NCBI GenBank assembly: GCA_963704455.1
Contig: OY969905.1
Coordinates: 3,968,001-4,032,000 of the forward strand
Direction: 5' to 3'
DNA: 64,000 nucleotides
Source: DASTCZ01 sp963704455
Lineage (GTDB): Bacteria; Acidobacteriota; Terriglobia; Acidiferrales; UBA7541
Shown here: positions 9,253 to 17,894 of the stretch, one piece after another
How the letters are laid out: every line of letters starts with the position of its first letter
Numbering within the stretch: position 1 is the stretch's first letter
The notes under the pieces: model-generated
Seen by the model: the letters and a program-made list of their open reading frames with translations, nothing else
What the model was told of the DNA's origin: nothing
Database searches by the model: none
Program-made: the position numbers and the translations under genes

Positions 9253-10281
9253 TTACGCGCGAACTTCCCAGGTATCGCCGGCAGATAGAAGATCTTCAAG
9301 GTTGCCCTTGCCCTTTTTCGCGATGACGTCCGCAATCTGGCCGGTGACGACGTCTTCGTAGCGAGGAACGTCATCCCAATTCCGCAGGACGCCGATGGGA
9401 GTGGGGAAGCCGGGGCGCTGTTCCATGTGCGCCAGAAGGAACGCATACGACGGGCGCGGATGCGCCTCATCGTGGACGAGGAGATCCTTTTCGGTGATGC
9501 CGTTACCGAGCTGGACGACTTCCAACTCGATTCCATTCCGGCGAATGCCCTTGTCGCGGTTTTTCCCATAGATAAGCGGTTTGCCGTGTTCAAGCTGGAC
9601 GACGTGTTCGCTGCGCGCGTCTTTTTCGGTGATGTCGAGCCAAGCGCCGTCGTTGAAGATGTTGCAGTTCTGCAGAATCTCGATGAACGCGGAACCGCTG
9701 TGCGCGGCGGCGCGCTTGAGAGTGTCCTTCTGATGCTGCTGGAACACGTCCACCGTGCGCGCGACGAAAGTTGCTTCGCTGCCGATGGCCAGAGAAATTG
9801 GATTGAACGGGCGGTCGGCGGTGCCGTAAGGAGTGGACTTCGTCTTCTTGCCGAATTCGGATGTGGGCGAATACTGGCCCTTGGTCAGACCATAAATGCG
9901 GTTGTTGAAGAGCAGCACTTTCAGGCCGACATTGCGGCGCAGCATGTGAATGGTGTGATTGCCGCCGATGCTGAGCGCGTCGCCATCGCCCGTGGCCACC
10001 CAGACTTCGAGGTCCGGATTGATCAGCTTTACTCCGGTGGCAACGGCGGGCGCGCGGCCATGAATCGTGTGAAAACCGAAAGTGTTCATGTAATACGGGA
10101 AGCGGCTGGAACAGCCGATGCCGGAAATGACCACGAATTTCTCGCGGGGGATTCCCAGTTCAGGGAAAATAGATTGCACGGCGGAAAGGATTGCGTAGTC
10201 GCCGCAACCGGGGCACCAGCGGACTTCCTGGTCGGTCTGGAAATCTTTTTTCGTCAACGGCGGCATTGTTACTGTGGCCAT
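9253..10281 (-). CDS. korB: 2-oxoacid:ferredoxin oxidoreductase, beta subunit
   Basis: A 342-residue thiamine-diphosphate-binding subunit. Near the N-terminus is W-C-P-G-C-G-D-Y, followed by G-I-G-C-S-S and the TPP/Mg motif running from G-D-G-D through N-N. This matches the beta subunit of the 2-oxoglutarate/2-oxoacid:ferredoxin oxidoreductase group, which decarboxylates a 2-oxoacid, forms the acyl-CoA and reduces ferredoxin in the cytoplasm. The four-Cys cluster domain of pyruvate-type enzymes is absent. It follows the alpha subunit by 45 bases on the same strand, with GAGGAAA before the ATG, so the two are an operon. Substrate (2-oxoglutarate versus branched-chain oxoacids) cannot be fixed from sequence. 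Confidence 0.92.
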   Translation of the reverse strand: MATVTMPPLTKKDFQTDQEVRWCPGCGDYAILSAVQSIFPELGIPREKFVVISGIGCSSRFPYYMNTFGFHTIHGRAPAVATGVKLINPDLEVWVATGDGDALSIGGNHTIHMLRRNVGLKVLLFNNRIYGLTKGQYSPTSEFGKKTKSTPYGTADRPFNPISLAIGSEATFVARTVDVFQQHQKDTLKRAAAHSGSAFIEILQNCNIFNDGAWLDITEKDARSEHVVQLEHGKPLIYGKNRDKGIRRNGIELEVVQLGNGITEKDLLVHDEAHPRPSYAFLLAHMEQRPGFPTPIGVLRNWDDVPRYEDVVTGQIADVIAKKGKGNLEDLLSAGDTWEVRA

Positions 10282-10326
10282 GTTTTCCTCGATTTTTCCT
10301 TGAGCGGACCGCGTTGGAATTCGCGC

Positions 10327-12180
10327 TTAGCCCAGAATTTCTTCAATCTTTCCTTCGATTTCGGCTTGCTTGAACGGGCGGCCTTGAATTTTGTTGTAGC
10401 CTTCCGCGTCCACCAGATATTTCGCGCGAAGCATCCAGAGCAACTGGCCCATATTCATTTCGGGCACCAGCACGCGGCGATAGCGTTGGAGCACCTCGCC
10501 GAGATTTCGCGGCAGCGGATTCAAGTAGCGCAGATGGACGTGGCCGATGCGGTACCCGCGTTCGCGCTGCGGAGCAAGAGCGGCCGTAATCGGTCCATAC
10601 GTGGAGCCCCACGCGACGATGCAGAGGTCGCCATCGGGATCGCCCGCCGGAACAACATCCGGCACCTCCTGCGCCACGGCTTCCACTTTTGCGGCGCGCA
10701 GGCGGACCATTTTTTCGTGGTTAAGCGGCTCATAATTAATATTGCCGGAGACGTCCTGTTTCTCAATGCCACCGATGCGATGCTCGAGTCCTTTCGTGCC
10801 GGGAATGGCCCAGGGGCGCGCAAGCGTTTCGGGATTGCGCTTGTAGGGATGGAACCCTTCGGGATCCGTCGCAAACTTCACCGGGATTTCCGGGATTTCG
10901 TGGAGATCCGGAATGCGCCAGGGTTCCGCGCCATTCGCAAGGTAGCCGTCGGAAAGCAGAATCACGGGAACCATATATTTGATGGCGATGCGGCAGGCCT
11001 CGAAAGCCATCCAGAAGCAATCCGCGGGAGTCGCAGCGGCCAAAACCGGAATCGGCGCTTCGGAGTTGCGTCCAAACATCGCTTGGAGCAAATCGGCTTG
11101 CTCGGTTTTCGTCGGCAAACCTGTCGAAGGCCCGCCGCGCTGAATATCGCAAATCACGAGAGGCAGCTCAACGGCGACCGCCAGACCCATCGCTTCGGTT
11201 TTCAGCGCCATTCCGGGGCCGGACGTCGTCGTAATGGCGAGCGCGCCTGCGTAAGAGGCGCCAATCGCGGAAGTGATGGCGGCGATTTCGTCTTCGGCCT
11301 GAAAGGTGATCACGCCGAAATTCTTGTACATGGAGAGTTCGTGCAAGATGTCGGAGGCGGGCGTAATCGGGTACGAACCCTGAAAAAGTGTCAGCCCTGA
11401 CTTCTGCGCGGCGACAACAAAACCGAGAGCCAGCGCCTGATTGCCGCTCATGTTGCGATACTTTCCCGGCGAAAGTTTTGCAGGCGGGATTTCATAGGAG
11501 ATCTGGAAGGCCTCGGTCGCTTCGCAATAGGAATAACCGGCCTTCATCGCGAGCTTGTTCGCCTCGGCGAGCAGCGGCTTTTTGCCGAATTTATCGTCGA
11601 GCCAACGATAGGTGGAATCCATCGGGCGGTTGTAAAGCCAATAGCACATGCCGAGCGCGAAGAAATTCTTGCAGCGGTCCATGGACTTGGCGTCGAGTCC
11701 GAGGCCCTCGAGGGCAATACGCGTCAGGCGAGTCAGGTCAACAGCGAAGAGCCGGTAAGCGTCGAGCGAATGGTCCTCGAGGGGATTGGAAATCGCCTGC
11801 GCCTTGCGCAGATCAGTCTCCTTGAAATCGTCCGTGTTGACGATAAGGATGCCGTTCGGCTTCAGGTCCGCGAGGTTCATTTTGAGCGCGGCGGGATTCA
11901 TAGCCACGAGCGCATCCACGGAATCGCCCGGCGTGTAAACATGCGAGGAAGAAAACTGGATTTGGAATCCGCTCACGCCCGGCAGTGTGCCGGCAGGGGC
12001 GCGGATTTCCGCGGGATAGTCGGGGAAAGTTGCCAGGTCATTGCCGTAAAGCGCTACGGTATTCGTAAACTGGTTCCCAGTAATCTGCATCCCGTCGCCG
12101 GAATCGCCGCAAAAGCGGATCACGGCCTTGTCAATGACTTCGCGCTTTCGCCCCTTGGGTAATTCGATAGTAGTTGCCAT
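10327..12180 (-). CDS. korA: 2-oxoacid:ferredoxin oxidoreductase, fused gamma-alpha subunit
   Basis: A 617-residue protein combining two domains. Residues about 18-190 resemble the gamma domain (F-C-G-D-S-G-D-G-M, then a G-x-P-G-V-S-G-F segment). Residues about 230-617 resemble the alpha domain (Y-P-I-T-P-A-S, A-E-D-E-I-A-A-I, T-T-S-G-P-G), which holds the pyrimidine side of the cofactor. Gamma-alpha fusion is standard in the two-subunit Kor/For type. It is the first gene of the minus-strand korA-korB operon and has AGGAAG just before the ATG. It probably links a reductive or oxidative TCA step to ferredoxin. Confidence 0.92.
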   Translation of the reverse strand: MATTIELPKGRKREVIDKAVIRFCGDSGDGMQITGNQFTNTVALYGNDLATFPDYPAEIRAPAGTLPGVSGFQIQFSSSHVYTPGDSVDALVAMNPAALKMNLADLKPNGILIVNTDDFKETDLRKAQAISNPLEDHSLDAYRLFAVDLTRLTRIALEGLGLDAKSMDRCKNFFALGMCYWLYNRPMDSTYRWLDDKFGKKPLLAEANKLAMKAGYSYCEATEAFQISYEIPPAKLSPGKYRNMSGNQALALGFVVAAQKSGLTLFQGSYPITPASDILHELSMYKNFGVITFQAEDEIAAITSAIGASYAGALAITTTSGPGMALKTEAMGLAVAVELPLVICDIQRGGPSTGLPTKTEQADLLQAMFGRNSEAPIPVLAAATPADCFWMAFEACRIAIKYMVPVILLSDGYLANGAEPWRIPDLHEIPEIPVKFATDPEGFHPYKRNPETLARPWAIPGTKGLEHRIGGIEKQDVSGNINYEPLNHEKMVRLRAAKVEAVAQEVPDVVPAGDPDGDLCIVAWGSTYGPITAALAPQRERGYRIGHVHLRYLNPLPRNLGEVLQRYRRVLVPEMNMGQLLWMLRAKYLVDAEGYNKIQGRPFKQAEIEGKIEEILG

Positions 12181-12357
12181 ACGCTTCCTAATGCCCCCGC
12201 TTCCGTCCGGTGTGGACCGATCTGGAAGGATTTAATCGCGCAGGGGAAATCCCACGCTTCTAAAAAGGATACCACAACCAGGTCCGGTGGGCGGGTGACC
12301 GAAATTACATATCTTCGTGATTTGCATCACGCGTTCAGCATATTGAATGGGTCTGTT

Positions 12358-12386
12358 TTGTTGAAAAGCGCTGATGTGTCTATACT
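12358..12386 (+). promoter_or_regulatory. Possible promoter of the alcohol dehydrogenase gene
   Basis: TTGTTG (12358-12363) and TATACT (12381-12386) are separated by 17 bases, and the ATG follows 43 bases later. The -10 is good, the -35 is only half conserved, so this is a moderate call. Confidence 0.4.
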
Positions 12387-12429
12387 TCGAAATTCTTCAT
12401 GAGAAAATGGAGGGGAGTGGAAAAGACCG

Positions 12430-13455
12430 ATGCGCGCCGCGATACTCCATGAATTTGGCAAGCCACTGATGTTGGAAGATGTTGCGCAACCGCGCGCCGG
12501 CGCGGGGGAAGTCTTGGTGCAAATTGAAGCCTGCGGCGTGTGCCATTCGGATTTACACCTTGTGAGCGGCGAGTGGCCCGCCTTTGCCAAGCTGATCAAG
12601 CAGCGGCTGATTCCCGGGCACGAAATTGTCGGCAGGGTGGTTGAAATTGGCGATGGCGTTGATCACAGCCTGCGCGGGGCGCGCGTCGGCGTGGCATGGG
12701 TTTACTGGAGCTGTGGCAACTGCGTAACCTGCAAGGAAGGGCGCGAAAATATCTGTCAGAACCGCGCGATTACGGGCGTTACTGTAGACGGCGGCTACGC
12801 GGAATTCATGCTGGCGAAGGCGAGCCACGTCATCCCGGTGCCCGATGCGCTCGATTCGGCGGAAGCTGCGCCGCTTTTCTGCGCGGGCGTTACCGTTGTC
12901 CGCGCGCTGCGCAATGCGGATGTGCGCGCGGGCCAGCGGGTGGCCGTGTTTGGCGTCGGCGGGCTTGGGCATCTTGCCGTGCAGGCGGCATGCGTGATGG
13001 GAGCGGAAGTGATCGCCGTGGACGTGGATGAAGCGAAGCTCGCGCTCGCAAGAGAGTCCGGCGCTGCACAGACCATAAATTCCGCCAAGGTGGACGCGGG
13101 CGCGGAATTGCGCGCCGCAGGCGGAGTGCACTTTGCGCTGGTTGCGACGCCTGCAAAGGAGGCCTACGCGGCGGCATTCGCCTCGCCGCGGGCGGGCGGA
13201 GCGGTGCTGATTGTTGGCCTGCCGAGCGAGCCGCTGACTTTCGACGCCGTCAAGTTCGCGCGCAACGAAGCGCGGATTCTCACGAGCGTCGTCGGCACGC
13301 GGCAGGACGTGCGCGACACTCTAGCACTCGCCGCCGCGGGCAAGCTTCACTGCCGCGTGGAACACCGCCCCCTTGCACAAATCAACGAAATCCTCGATGC
13401 AATGAAGCGCGGCACGATCTTGGGCCGCGTTGTCCTCACTCCAATGCAGAATTGA
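12430..13455 (+). CDS. Zinc-dependent alcohol dehydrogenase (MDR superfamily)
   Basis: A 341-residue medium-chain dehydrogenase. Catalytic-zinc residues are visible: C38 (in C-G-V-C-H-S-D-L-H), H64-E65 (in P-G-H-E) and C151. The structural zinc lobe has C95, C98, C101 and C109. The NAD(P) Rossmann motif is G-V-G-G-L-G-H, followed by an acidic residue in V-D-V-D that favours NAD. The length and motifs match AdhP-type ethanol/propanol dehydrogenases. It stands alone between kor (divergent) and a terminator, so it is probably a single-gene transcript. Substrate range is not deducible. Confidence 0.92.
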   Translation: MRAAILHEFGKPLMLEDVAQPRAGAGEVLVQIEACGVCHSDLHLVSGEWPAFAKLIKQRLIPGHEIVGRVVEIGDGVDHSLRGARVGVAWVYWSCGNCVTCKEGRENICQNRAITGVTVDGGYAEFMLAKASHVIPVPDALDSAEAAPLFCAGVTVVRALRNADVRAGQRVAVFGVGGLGHLAVQAACVMGAEVIAVDVDEAKLALARESGAAQTINSAKVDAGAELRAAGGVHFALVATPAKEAYAAAFASPRAGGAVLIVGLPSEPLTFDAVKFARNEARILTSVVGTRQDVRDTLALAAAGKLHCRVEHRPLAQINEILDAMKRGTILGRVVLTPMQN

Positions 13456-13541
13456 GTGGTCGATTCTTGAGAGCACCAACTTCCCGGGATTGCCAATCGG
13501 GATGGCATTTGGTACATTTAGAGGTGGAGCACAGGTGCAAT

Positions 13542-13573
13542 GACCGCCGAAACTGAGCGGTCTTTTTTATTTT
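13542..13573 (+). terminator. Rho-independent terminator
   Basis: GACCGC (13542-13547) pairs perfectly with GCGGTC (13557-13562) across a nine-base loop, followed at once by TTTTTTATTTTT. It lies 87 bases after the alcohol dehydrogenase stop and should end that transcript. Confidence 0.8.
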
Positions 13574-13737
13574 TGGCAGCTGGTTTTTGAACATCGTTTG
13601 CCCGTAAGTCGACGGTATCTCAAAACTCAAACTAGGCAGAAACACGCGAGTGCAACTGATCGCGGCGCTGCGGCTGTATGCGGCGAAGCGCCCGCAAAAC
13701 GTCAAGAGAACGACTCAAAACAGAGAGGAAGCGACAA

Positions 13738-14118
13738 ATGGGGATTCTAGAGACAGCAAAGCCTGCGATTGTTATTTGCACGAGAGACCGCGCACGCGCC
13801 ACTGCGTTTTATCGCGACACGCTGGGGTTGAATCTGGCCTATGAAGACAGGCTCGTTGCCGTTTTCAGCGTTGGTGGAGTCACATTGCGCGTCTCTACAG
13901 TGGCCGATTTCATTCCGCATGAGCACACAATCCTTGGCTTCACCGTGCCGGATGTGGAAGCGACCGTGAAAGCCCTGCGGGAAAAGGGCGTTACTTTCAA
14001 CATCTACAAGGGCTTTAATCAAGATGAATGCGGCATCCTGACCGTTCCCGGAGGAAATGTACGCGTGGCTTGGTTTCAGGACCCCGATGGCAATGTGCTC
14101 AGCGTGACGAATGCTTGA
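13738..14118 (+). CDS. VOC-superfamily (glyoxalase/dioxygenase-like) protein
   Basis: A 126-residue single-domain protein with the paired beta-alpha-beta-beta-beta pattern of the vicinal-oxygen-chelate fold: R-A-R-A-T-A-F-Y-R-D-T-L-G-L near the start and F-Q-D-P-D-G-N-V-L at the end. The start at 13738 is chosen for AGAGAGGAAG upstream; an in-frame ATG at 13678 adds a basic stretch without family resemblance. Members bind a divalent metal and act on diverse small molecules (glyoxalase, fosfomycin or bleomycin resistance, dioxygenases), and the substrate cannot be told. It lies between a terminator and the lexA promoter. Confidence 0.82.
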   Translation: MGILETAKPAIVICTRDRARATAFYRDTLGLNLAYEDRLVAVFSVGGVTLRVSTVADFIPHEHTILGFTVPDVEATVKALREKGVTFNIYKGFNQDECGILTVPGGNVRVAWFQDPDGNVLSVTNA

Positions 14119-14173
14119 ATAAGTTCGGGGGCTGTCAAATTCAAAATGAGCCACTACCTTCACGGAGTATCGC

Positions 14174-14202
14174 TTGACTTTCGCCTTAGCTTCGCCTAGA
14201 AT
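14174..14202 (+). promoter_or_regulatory. lexA promoter
   Basis: TTGACT (14174-14179) and TAGAAT (14197-14202), with exactly 17 bases between, lie 52 bases before the lexA ATG. Both boxes match the sigma-70 consensus in five of six positions. I could not identify a LexA operator palindrome around it. Confidence 0.7.
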
Positions 14203-14253
14203 TCGCCGTGTTGCAGCGGATTTTTCGGGGAAGCGGGAGACTGCGAGGCGGCT

Positions 14254-14877
14254 ATGACACTGACGAAGCGGCAAAAGGAAGTGCTCGATTTCCTGGTTGG
14301 CTTTCTTAACAAGCACGGGTATTCGCCGAGCTTCGAGGAGATCGCGAAGTCGCTGAAGCTCAACTCGCTTGCGACGGTGCACAAGCATATCACCACGCTT
14401 GAAAGGAAGGGATTCATCCGCCGGGGCTACAACCAGAGCCGTTCGATTGAGATTCACCAGCTTCCTAAGCCAGTGCGCGAGCAAGTTGCCGATCGTCAGA
14501 CCATCGAGCTTCCTTTGATGGGACGCATCGCCGCCGGGCAGCCTCTCGAGGCGATGGAAGAACGCGAGACGCTTTCGCTCGGCGATTTCGCGCGCGGTGC
14601 GAACACGTTCGTCCTACAAGTGAAGGGCAACTCGATGCAGGATGATCACATTTTGAATGGCGATTACGTGGTCGTGGAGCAGACGCAGGTCGCCAACCCG
14701 GGTGAAATCATTGTCGCGCTTGTGGGCGGCACGGACGCGACGTTGAAGCGCTTTTACCGGGAGCCTGCGGGAAAGATCCGGCTCCAACCCGCGAACAGCG
14801 AGATGCAGCCGATAATCGTTTCCGCTGCCGACGTGAAAATTCAGGGGCGCGTGGTCGGAGTTCTCCGCAAGTACTGA
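14254..14877 (+). CDS. lexA: LexA repressor
   Basis: A 207-residue SOS repressor. Residues 1-68 form the winged-helix DNA-binding domain (T-K-R-Q-K-E-V-L-D-F at the start). The autocleavage site is A94-G95, and the catalytic dyad is S127 (in G-N-S-M) and K165. RecA filament contact stimulates self-cleavage and derepresses DNA-repair genes; this is family knowledge. All catalytic residues are present, so it should be cleavable. It is preceded by its own promoter and followed by 237 non-coding bases, so it is likely monocistronic. Confidence 0.96.
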   Translation: MTLTKRQKEVLDFLVGFLNKHGYSPSFEEIAKSLKLNSLATVHKHITTLERKGFIRRGYNQSRSIEIHQLPKPVREQVADRQTIELPLMGRIAAGQPLEAMEERETLSLGDFARGANTFVLQVKGNSMQDDHILNGDYVVVEQTQVANPGEIIVALVGGTDATLKRFYREPAGKIRLQPANSEMQPIIVSAADVKIQGRVVGVLRKY

Positions 14878-15114
14878 AAGTTTTTTTTCAACGCAGAGGC
14901 GCTGAGAGCGCAGAGAAAGCATCGCGAGGTCTGCGCGTGAAGCGATTCATAGTTCGCAATTCCATCCAACCCCCACCATCTAGTAGTACCCAACCGGACA
15001 CTTTTCATTCCACGGGGACTTGCACCAACGCGCAGCACAGGAATAAAGTACTTGGCACCCCGGTCCAAACAACGCCAGCTCGTCCGGCGGTTTTTCGTGG
15101 TCCTGGGAGGGCCC

Positions 15115-15657
15115 ATGTGGGGAAAGAAACCAGAACAAACGGCTCCGCCTGCGGCGTACCAACCTAAGGCTGCGATGCCGCCGAAGCCTGCTCCGACAAC
15201 CGTGGAGGAAAAGAAAATGAGCACCGATGCCATGCGTCCCTTGGCAACCCCTTCCAGCAGCGGTATAGCGCGGCTGGGCGCCAGTCTGCATGTGAAAGGT
15301 GAAATTAACGGGCACGAAGACCTGCTGGTGGATGGCAGCGTCGAGGGCCTGATCCAGCTCGAAGACCGCAAACTTACCGTCGGAGCGACCGCCAAGGTTA
15401 CCGCCGACGTGATCGCCCGCGAAGTCGTTGTATACGGCAATGTGAAAGGCAATCTGCGAGCGCGCGACCGCATCGAAATCAAGAAAGACGGCTCGGTCGT
15501 CGGCGACCTCACCACCGCCCGCATCATGATCGAGGACGGCGCGTACTTCAAAGGCTCCATTGAGATTGACAAGACCGGCGAGGCCGGCGAATCCGATCTC
15601 GATAAGCCCGCGTACACGCGTGCGGCCACTGCTTCCTCTCCAAAAGCATCGAGCTAA
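15115..15657 (+). CDS. Bactofilin (polymer-forming cytoskeletal protein)
   Basis: A 180-residue protein with a Pro/Ala-rich N-terminal tail (about 1-50), a central beta-helical DUF583/bactofilin core (about 55-155) showing regularly spaced hydrophobic-Gly repeats such as V-x-G-x-I-x-G and L-x-V-D-G-x-V-x-G, and a flexible C-terminal tail. Bactofilins polymerise without nucleotide into cytoplasmic or membrane-associated filaments that position cell-wall or chromosome machinery. The start at 15115 follows GGGAGG; an in-frame ATG at 15052 would add basic residues of no family type. There is no adjacent M23 partner, although an M23 gene lies about 12 kb upstream. Confidence 0.9.
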   Translation: MWGKKPEQTAPPAAYQPKAAMPPKPAPTTVEEKKMSTDAMRPLATPSSSGIARLGASLHVKGEINGHEDLLVDGSVEGLIQLEDRKLTVGATAKVTADVIAREVVVYGNVKGNLRARDRIEIKKDGSVVGDLTTARIMIEDGAYFKGSIEIDKTGEAGESDLDKPAYTRAATASSPKASS

Positions 15658-15710
15658 AGCCAGCGGGCGCAAGCCCGGGCAAGCGCTCGATTCTTTACAC
15701 CGAATTTCGG

Positions 15711-15739
15711 CGGGCGTCCCGTTTCCATCGGGACGCCCG
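15711..15739. terminator. Strong hairpin at convergent gene ends
   Basis: CGGGCGTCCCG (15711-15721) and CGGGACGCCCG (15729-15739) form a perfect 11-bp stem with a seven-base loop. It lies between the bactofilin gene and a minus-strand gene that end toward each other. There is no T-run, so it may be a factor-dependent or bidirectional terminator, or simply an RNA-stabilising stem. Confidence 0.55.
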
Positions 15740-15830
15740 ATTCATCCTACCGCTGCATCAGCTGCGATCTTGCTGAACAAGAAGAAATGCCCGTTGTCAT
15801 GCTTTGCGAAATGAATTCCAAGCAGGAGAG

Positions 15831-16541
15831 CTAAAGGATTTCTGAGAGTTGCATGTGTTGGAAGATTTCTTCGAGCTCGCGACCCGTCTCAACCGCGATT
15901 AACGCCTGAAATAATTTCCAGACCAGATCGTCAGCCTCGGCGTCCGCTTCGCCTGAATCGCCGGGTGATGTAAACGTATTCATGCGCGCCGTCCGAGTCA
16001 CGAGATCGCCGAATGTCTGGCAGTCACGGGAAAACGACTTGGCCACTCCGCGCAAGAAATAAAGCGCCATCCACCAAAGCATGAACGGCCAGAATGGCGC
16101 CACGATCAGGGCGAATAGTCGTTTGCCCATGGACCAGCCATTCCAGAAGAGACCGATACCAATTCCCATCGCGATGAGGCACACGGCGAGAGTTCCGATA
16201 GCCAGCCAGCGTGCGTGAGAAAGCGAAGGCAGGGTGAGCTGCGCCGCGTCCTCCAGCGCATACCATTTTTCGCGGCGCGTCGCGCGAGGGAAGAGTGCAT
16301 CGAGTCGCGTGGCTGGAGTAAGAGTGTCTGGAGCGATTCCACACGCCTCGCGCAATCCAAGCCGCAATCGGTAAGAAATTGCGGCGTTCTCAAGCGGTTC
16401 GCGCGGCGAGTTGCCCAGCCGGCCGCGCAGAAATTCTGCGAGCCCGCCGAGTGTCCGCGACGCGCGAATGTCATCTTCGCTTACGCGGATGCCGAATGCG
16501 CCTTCGATGGCTCTCGTGATTGCGGCAGATTGGTTTCCCAA
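15831..16541 (-). CDS. Membrane protein of unknown function, two TM segments
   Basis: A 236-residue protein that I do not recognise. The N-terminal 40 residues (I-T-R-A-I-E-G-A-F-G-I and D-D-I-R-A-S-R-T-L-G) look like an acyl-carrier-protein-type helical module, but without the D-S-L serine for phosphopantetheine. Two hydrophobic segments follow (about residues 112-134 and 143-165), then an acidic, probably cytoplasmic C-terminal tail. It starts with TTG and lies 12 bases after the upstream GNAT gene on the same strand, so the two are probably co-transcribed. No function is assigned. Confidence 0.6.
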   Translation of the reverse strand: MGNQSAAITRAIEGAFGIRVSEDDIRASRTLGGLAEFLRGRLGNSPREPLENAAISYRLRLGLREACGIAPDTLTPATRLDALFPRATRREKWYALEDAAQLTLPSLSHARWLAIGTLAVCLIAMGIGIGLFWNGWSMGKRLFALIVAPFWPFMLWWMALYFLRGVAKSFSRDCQTFGDLVTRTARMNTFTSPGDSGEADAEADDLVWKLFQALIAVETGRELEEIFQHMQLSEIL

Positions 16542-16553
16542 AGCGCGCTCAGT

Positions 16554-17159
16554 CTAGCGGCGCGAGTCTGAATCGGCAAGGTGGGGATTATCTATTTGCT
16601 TGACCATGCGAACGATGGGCAGCGAAGCGCCGTTGTGAAGCGGAACTTCGATCCGCTCGACGGTGACGTAGCCGCGGACTTCATAGAGGGGAACGCCGGT
16701 GAGCGTCGCGCCCATCTCAAAGCGCGTGAACCCCGCGTCCCGCGCGGCTGATTCGCAGGCTTCCAGGATTTGCGTGCCAATGCCACGACGCGTCCAATCA
16801 GGGTGAACGAAGAAGGCGCGAATTTTCGCCGCATCTTGAGGGGGAACGAGCAACGCATTTTCACGGCCTTCGCGATGGTCGCTGCCGTAAAGGGTTTTGC
16901 GCTTGCTCCAGCCTCCGCACGCGACAATAAGTTGTCTGTCGTCTTTTCGTTCAGAACTCACATCCGCAACAAAGTAAGTCCCATCGGCAATCAATTGTGT
17001 GTCCAATCCAAGCAGCGTGCCTAGCGCGCCTTCGATTTGCGCGGGGGTGTGAGGTGCAGCCATGAGACCGCGGACAGATGCCTCGATAAGCGTGTGAAGC
17101 GCGGGAATATCGCCGTCAACTGCCTTGCGAATGCGGATTGATTCTGCGCGCGCGGGCAT
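16554..17159 (-). CDS. GNAT-family N-acetyltransferase
   Basis: A 201-residue acetyltransferase. The acetyl-CoA motif A is visible as V-H-P-D-W-T-R-R-G-I-G-T with the R-x-x-G-x-G pyrophosphate loop, followed by a helix ending in A-C-E-S-A-A. An N-terminal segment I-R-K-A-V-D-G-D-I-P-A-L matches the family's first strand and helix. The ATG at 17159 is preferred over an in-frame GTG at 17171; neither has a clear ribosome-binding site. The substrate is unknown. It heads a two-gene minus-strand unit with the membrane-protein gene and is divergent from rplM. Confidence 0.82.
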   Translation of the reverse strand: MPARAESIRIRKAVDGDIPALHTLIEASVRGLMAAPHTPAQIEGALGTLLGLDTQLIADGTYFVADVSSERKDDRQLIVACGGWSKRKTLYGSDHREGRENALLVPPQDAAKIRAFFVHPDWTRRGIGTQILEACESAARDAGFTRFEMGATLTGVPLYEVRGYVTVERIEVPLHNGASLPIVRMVKQIDNPHLADSDSRR

Positions 17160-17246
17160 ATGTCTATGCACTTATTGGGCTGCAAGCATACCGATGAAGA
17201 ATTGAATCGGCAAATTCGAGTTGTTCTGCCACCGAGAACGGCCGCG

Positions 17247-17275
17247 TTGACAGAAAGAGCGGCATCCACTATTCT
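17247..17275 (+). promoter_or_regulatory. rplM-rpsI promoter
   Basis: A perfect TTGACA (17247-17252) and TATTCT (17270-17275) with 17 bases between them lie 38 bases before the rplM start. This is a strong housekeeping-type promoter and probably drives rplM-rpsI and perhaps further genes. Confidence 0.75.
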
Positions 17276-17313
17276 CAATGTTTGCCTACATAGGGAAGGG
17301 TGTGACTGGGAGC

Positions 17314-17763
17314 ATGAGGACGTACCAACCGAAGGGGCGCGAAGCCGAGAGTCTGCAGGCAGGGCCGAATTGGTTTGTGATTGACGCAACGAACCAAGTA
17401 CTGGGGCGCTTGGCGACGCACATTGCTCGTTTGCTGATCGGCAAGGATAAGCCGACGTATACTCCGCATTTGGATTGTGGCGACCACGTGGTAGTGGTCA
17501 ACGCGAACAAGATCCGGCTGACGGGCAATAAACTCGAACAAAAAATTTACCGACACCACAGCGGATATCCCGGCGGGCTGAAGGAAGTGCCAGCCAAGCG
17601 GCTGCGCGTCAATCGCGCCGACTGGATGGTCCGCGAGGCGGTGCTCGGAATGCTGCCGAAGAACAAGCTGCGCGCGAGCCGCGCAAAGAAATTGCGGATT
17701 TATTTGGACGAGAAGGGTTTGGCAAGACACGCGGGACAGAAGCCACAAGCATTAGCGCAGTAG
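17314..17763 (+). CDS. rplM: Large-subunit ribosomal protein uL13
   Basis: A 149-residue uL13. The family opening W-F-V-I-D-A-T-N-Q-V-L-G-R-L-A-T and the H-S-G-Y-P-G-G-L-K loop are present, then the R-A-x-K-K-L-R-I-Y end. The ATG at 17314 (MRTYQPK) matches the usual uL13 N-terminus; an earlier in-frame ATG at 17278 lies too close to the -10 box. uL13 assembles early on 23S rRNA. It is followed by rpsI, the nearly universal pairing. Confidence 0.96.
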   Translation: MRTYQPKGREAESLQAGPNWFVIDATNQVLGRLATHIARLLIGKDKPTYTPHLDCGDHVVVVNANKIRLTGNKLEQKIYRHHSGYPGGLKEVPAKRLRVNRADWMVREAVLGMLPKNKLRASRAKKLRIYLDEKGLARHAGQKPQALAQ

Positions 17764-17894
17764 CCGCGCAGTGCACCGCTGTTAGTCCAACGGTTGATTG
17801 GCCTCCGGGTGGGAAGCAAGTAAGGGTTGAATTTCGGCTCCTGCGGTACAAGATTGCTTACAAGTTTCTGAATTGAGATTCAGTGGGAGGGAAT

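Noticed and set aside
9427..11400. Long plus-strand frame (657 codons) across kor genes
   Set aside because: It is antisense to korB-korA, whose TPP and gamma/alpha motifs are clear; residues of the antisense frame show no family.
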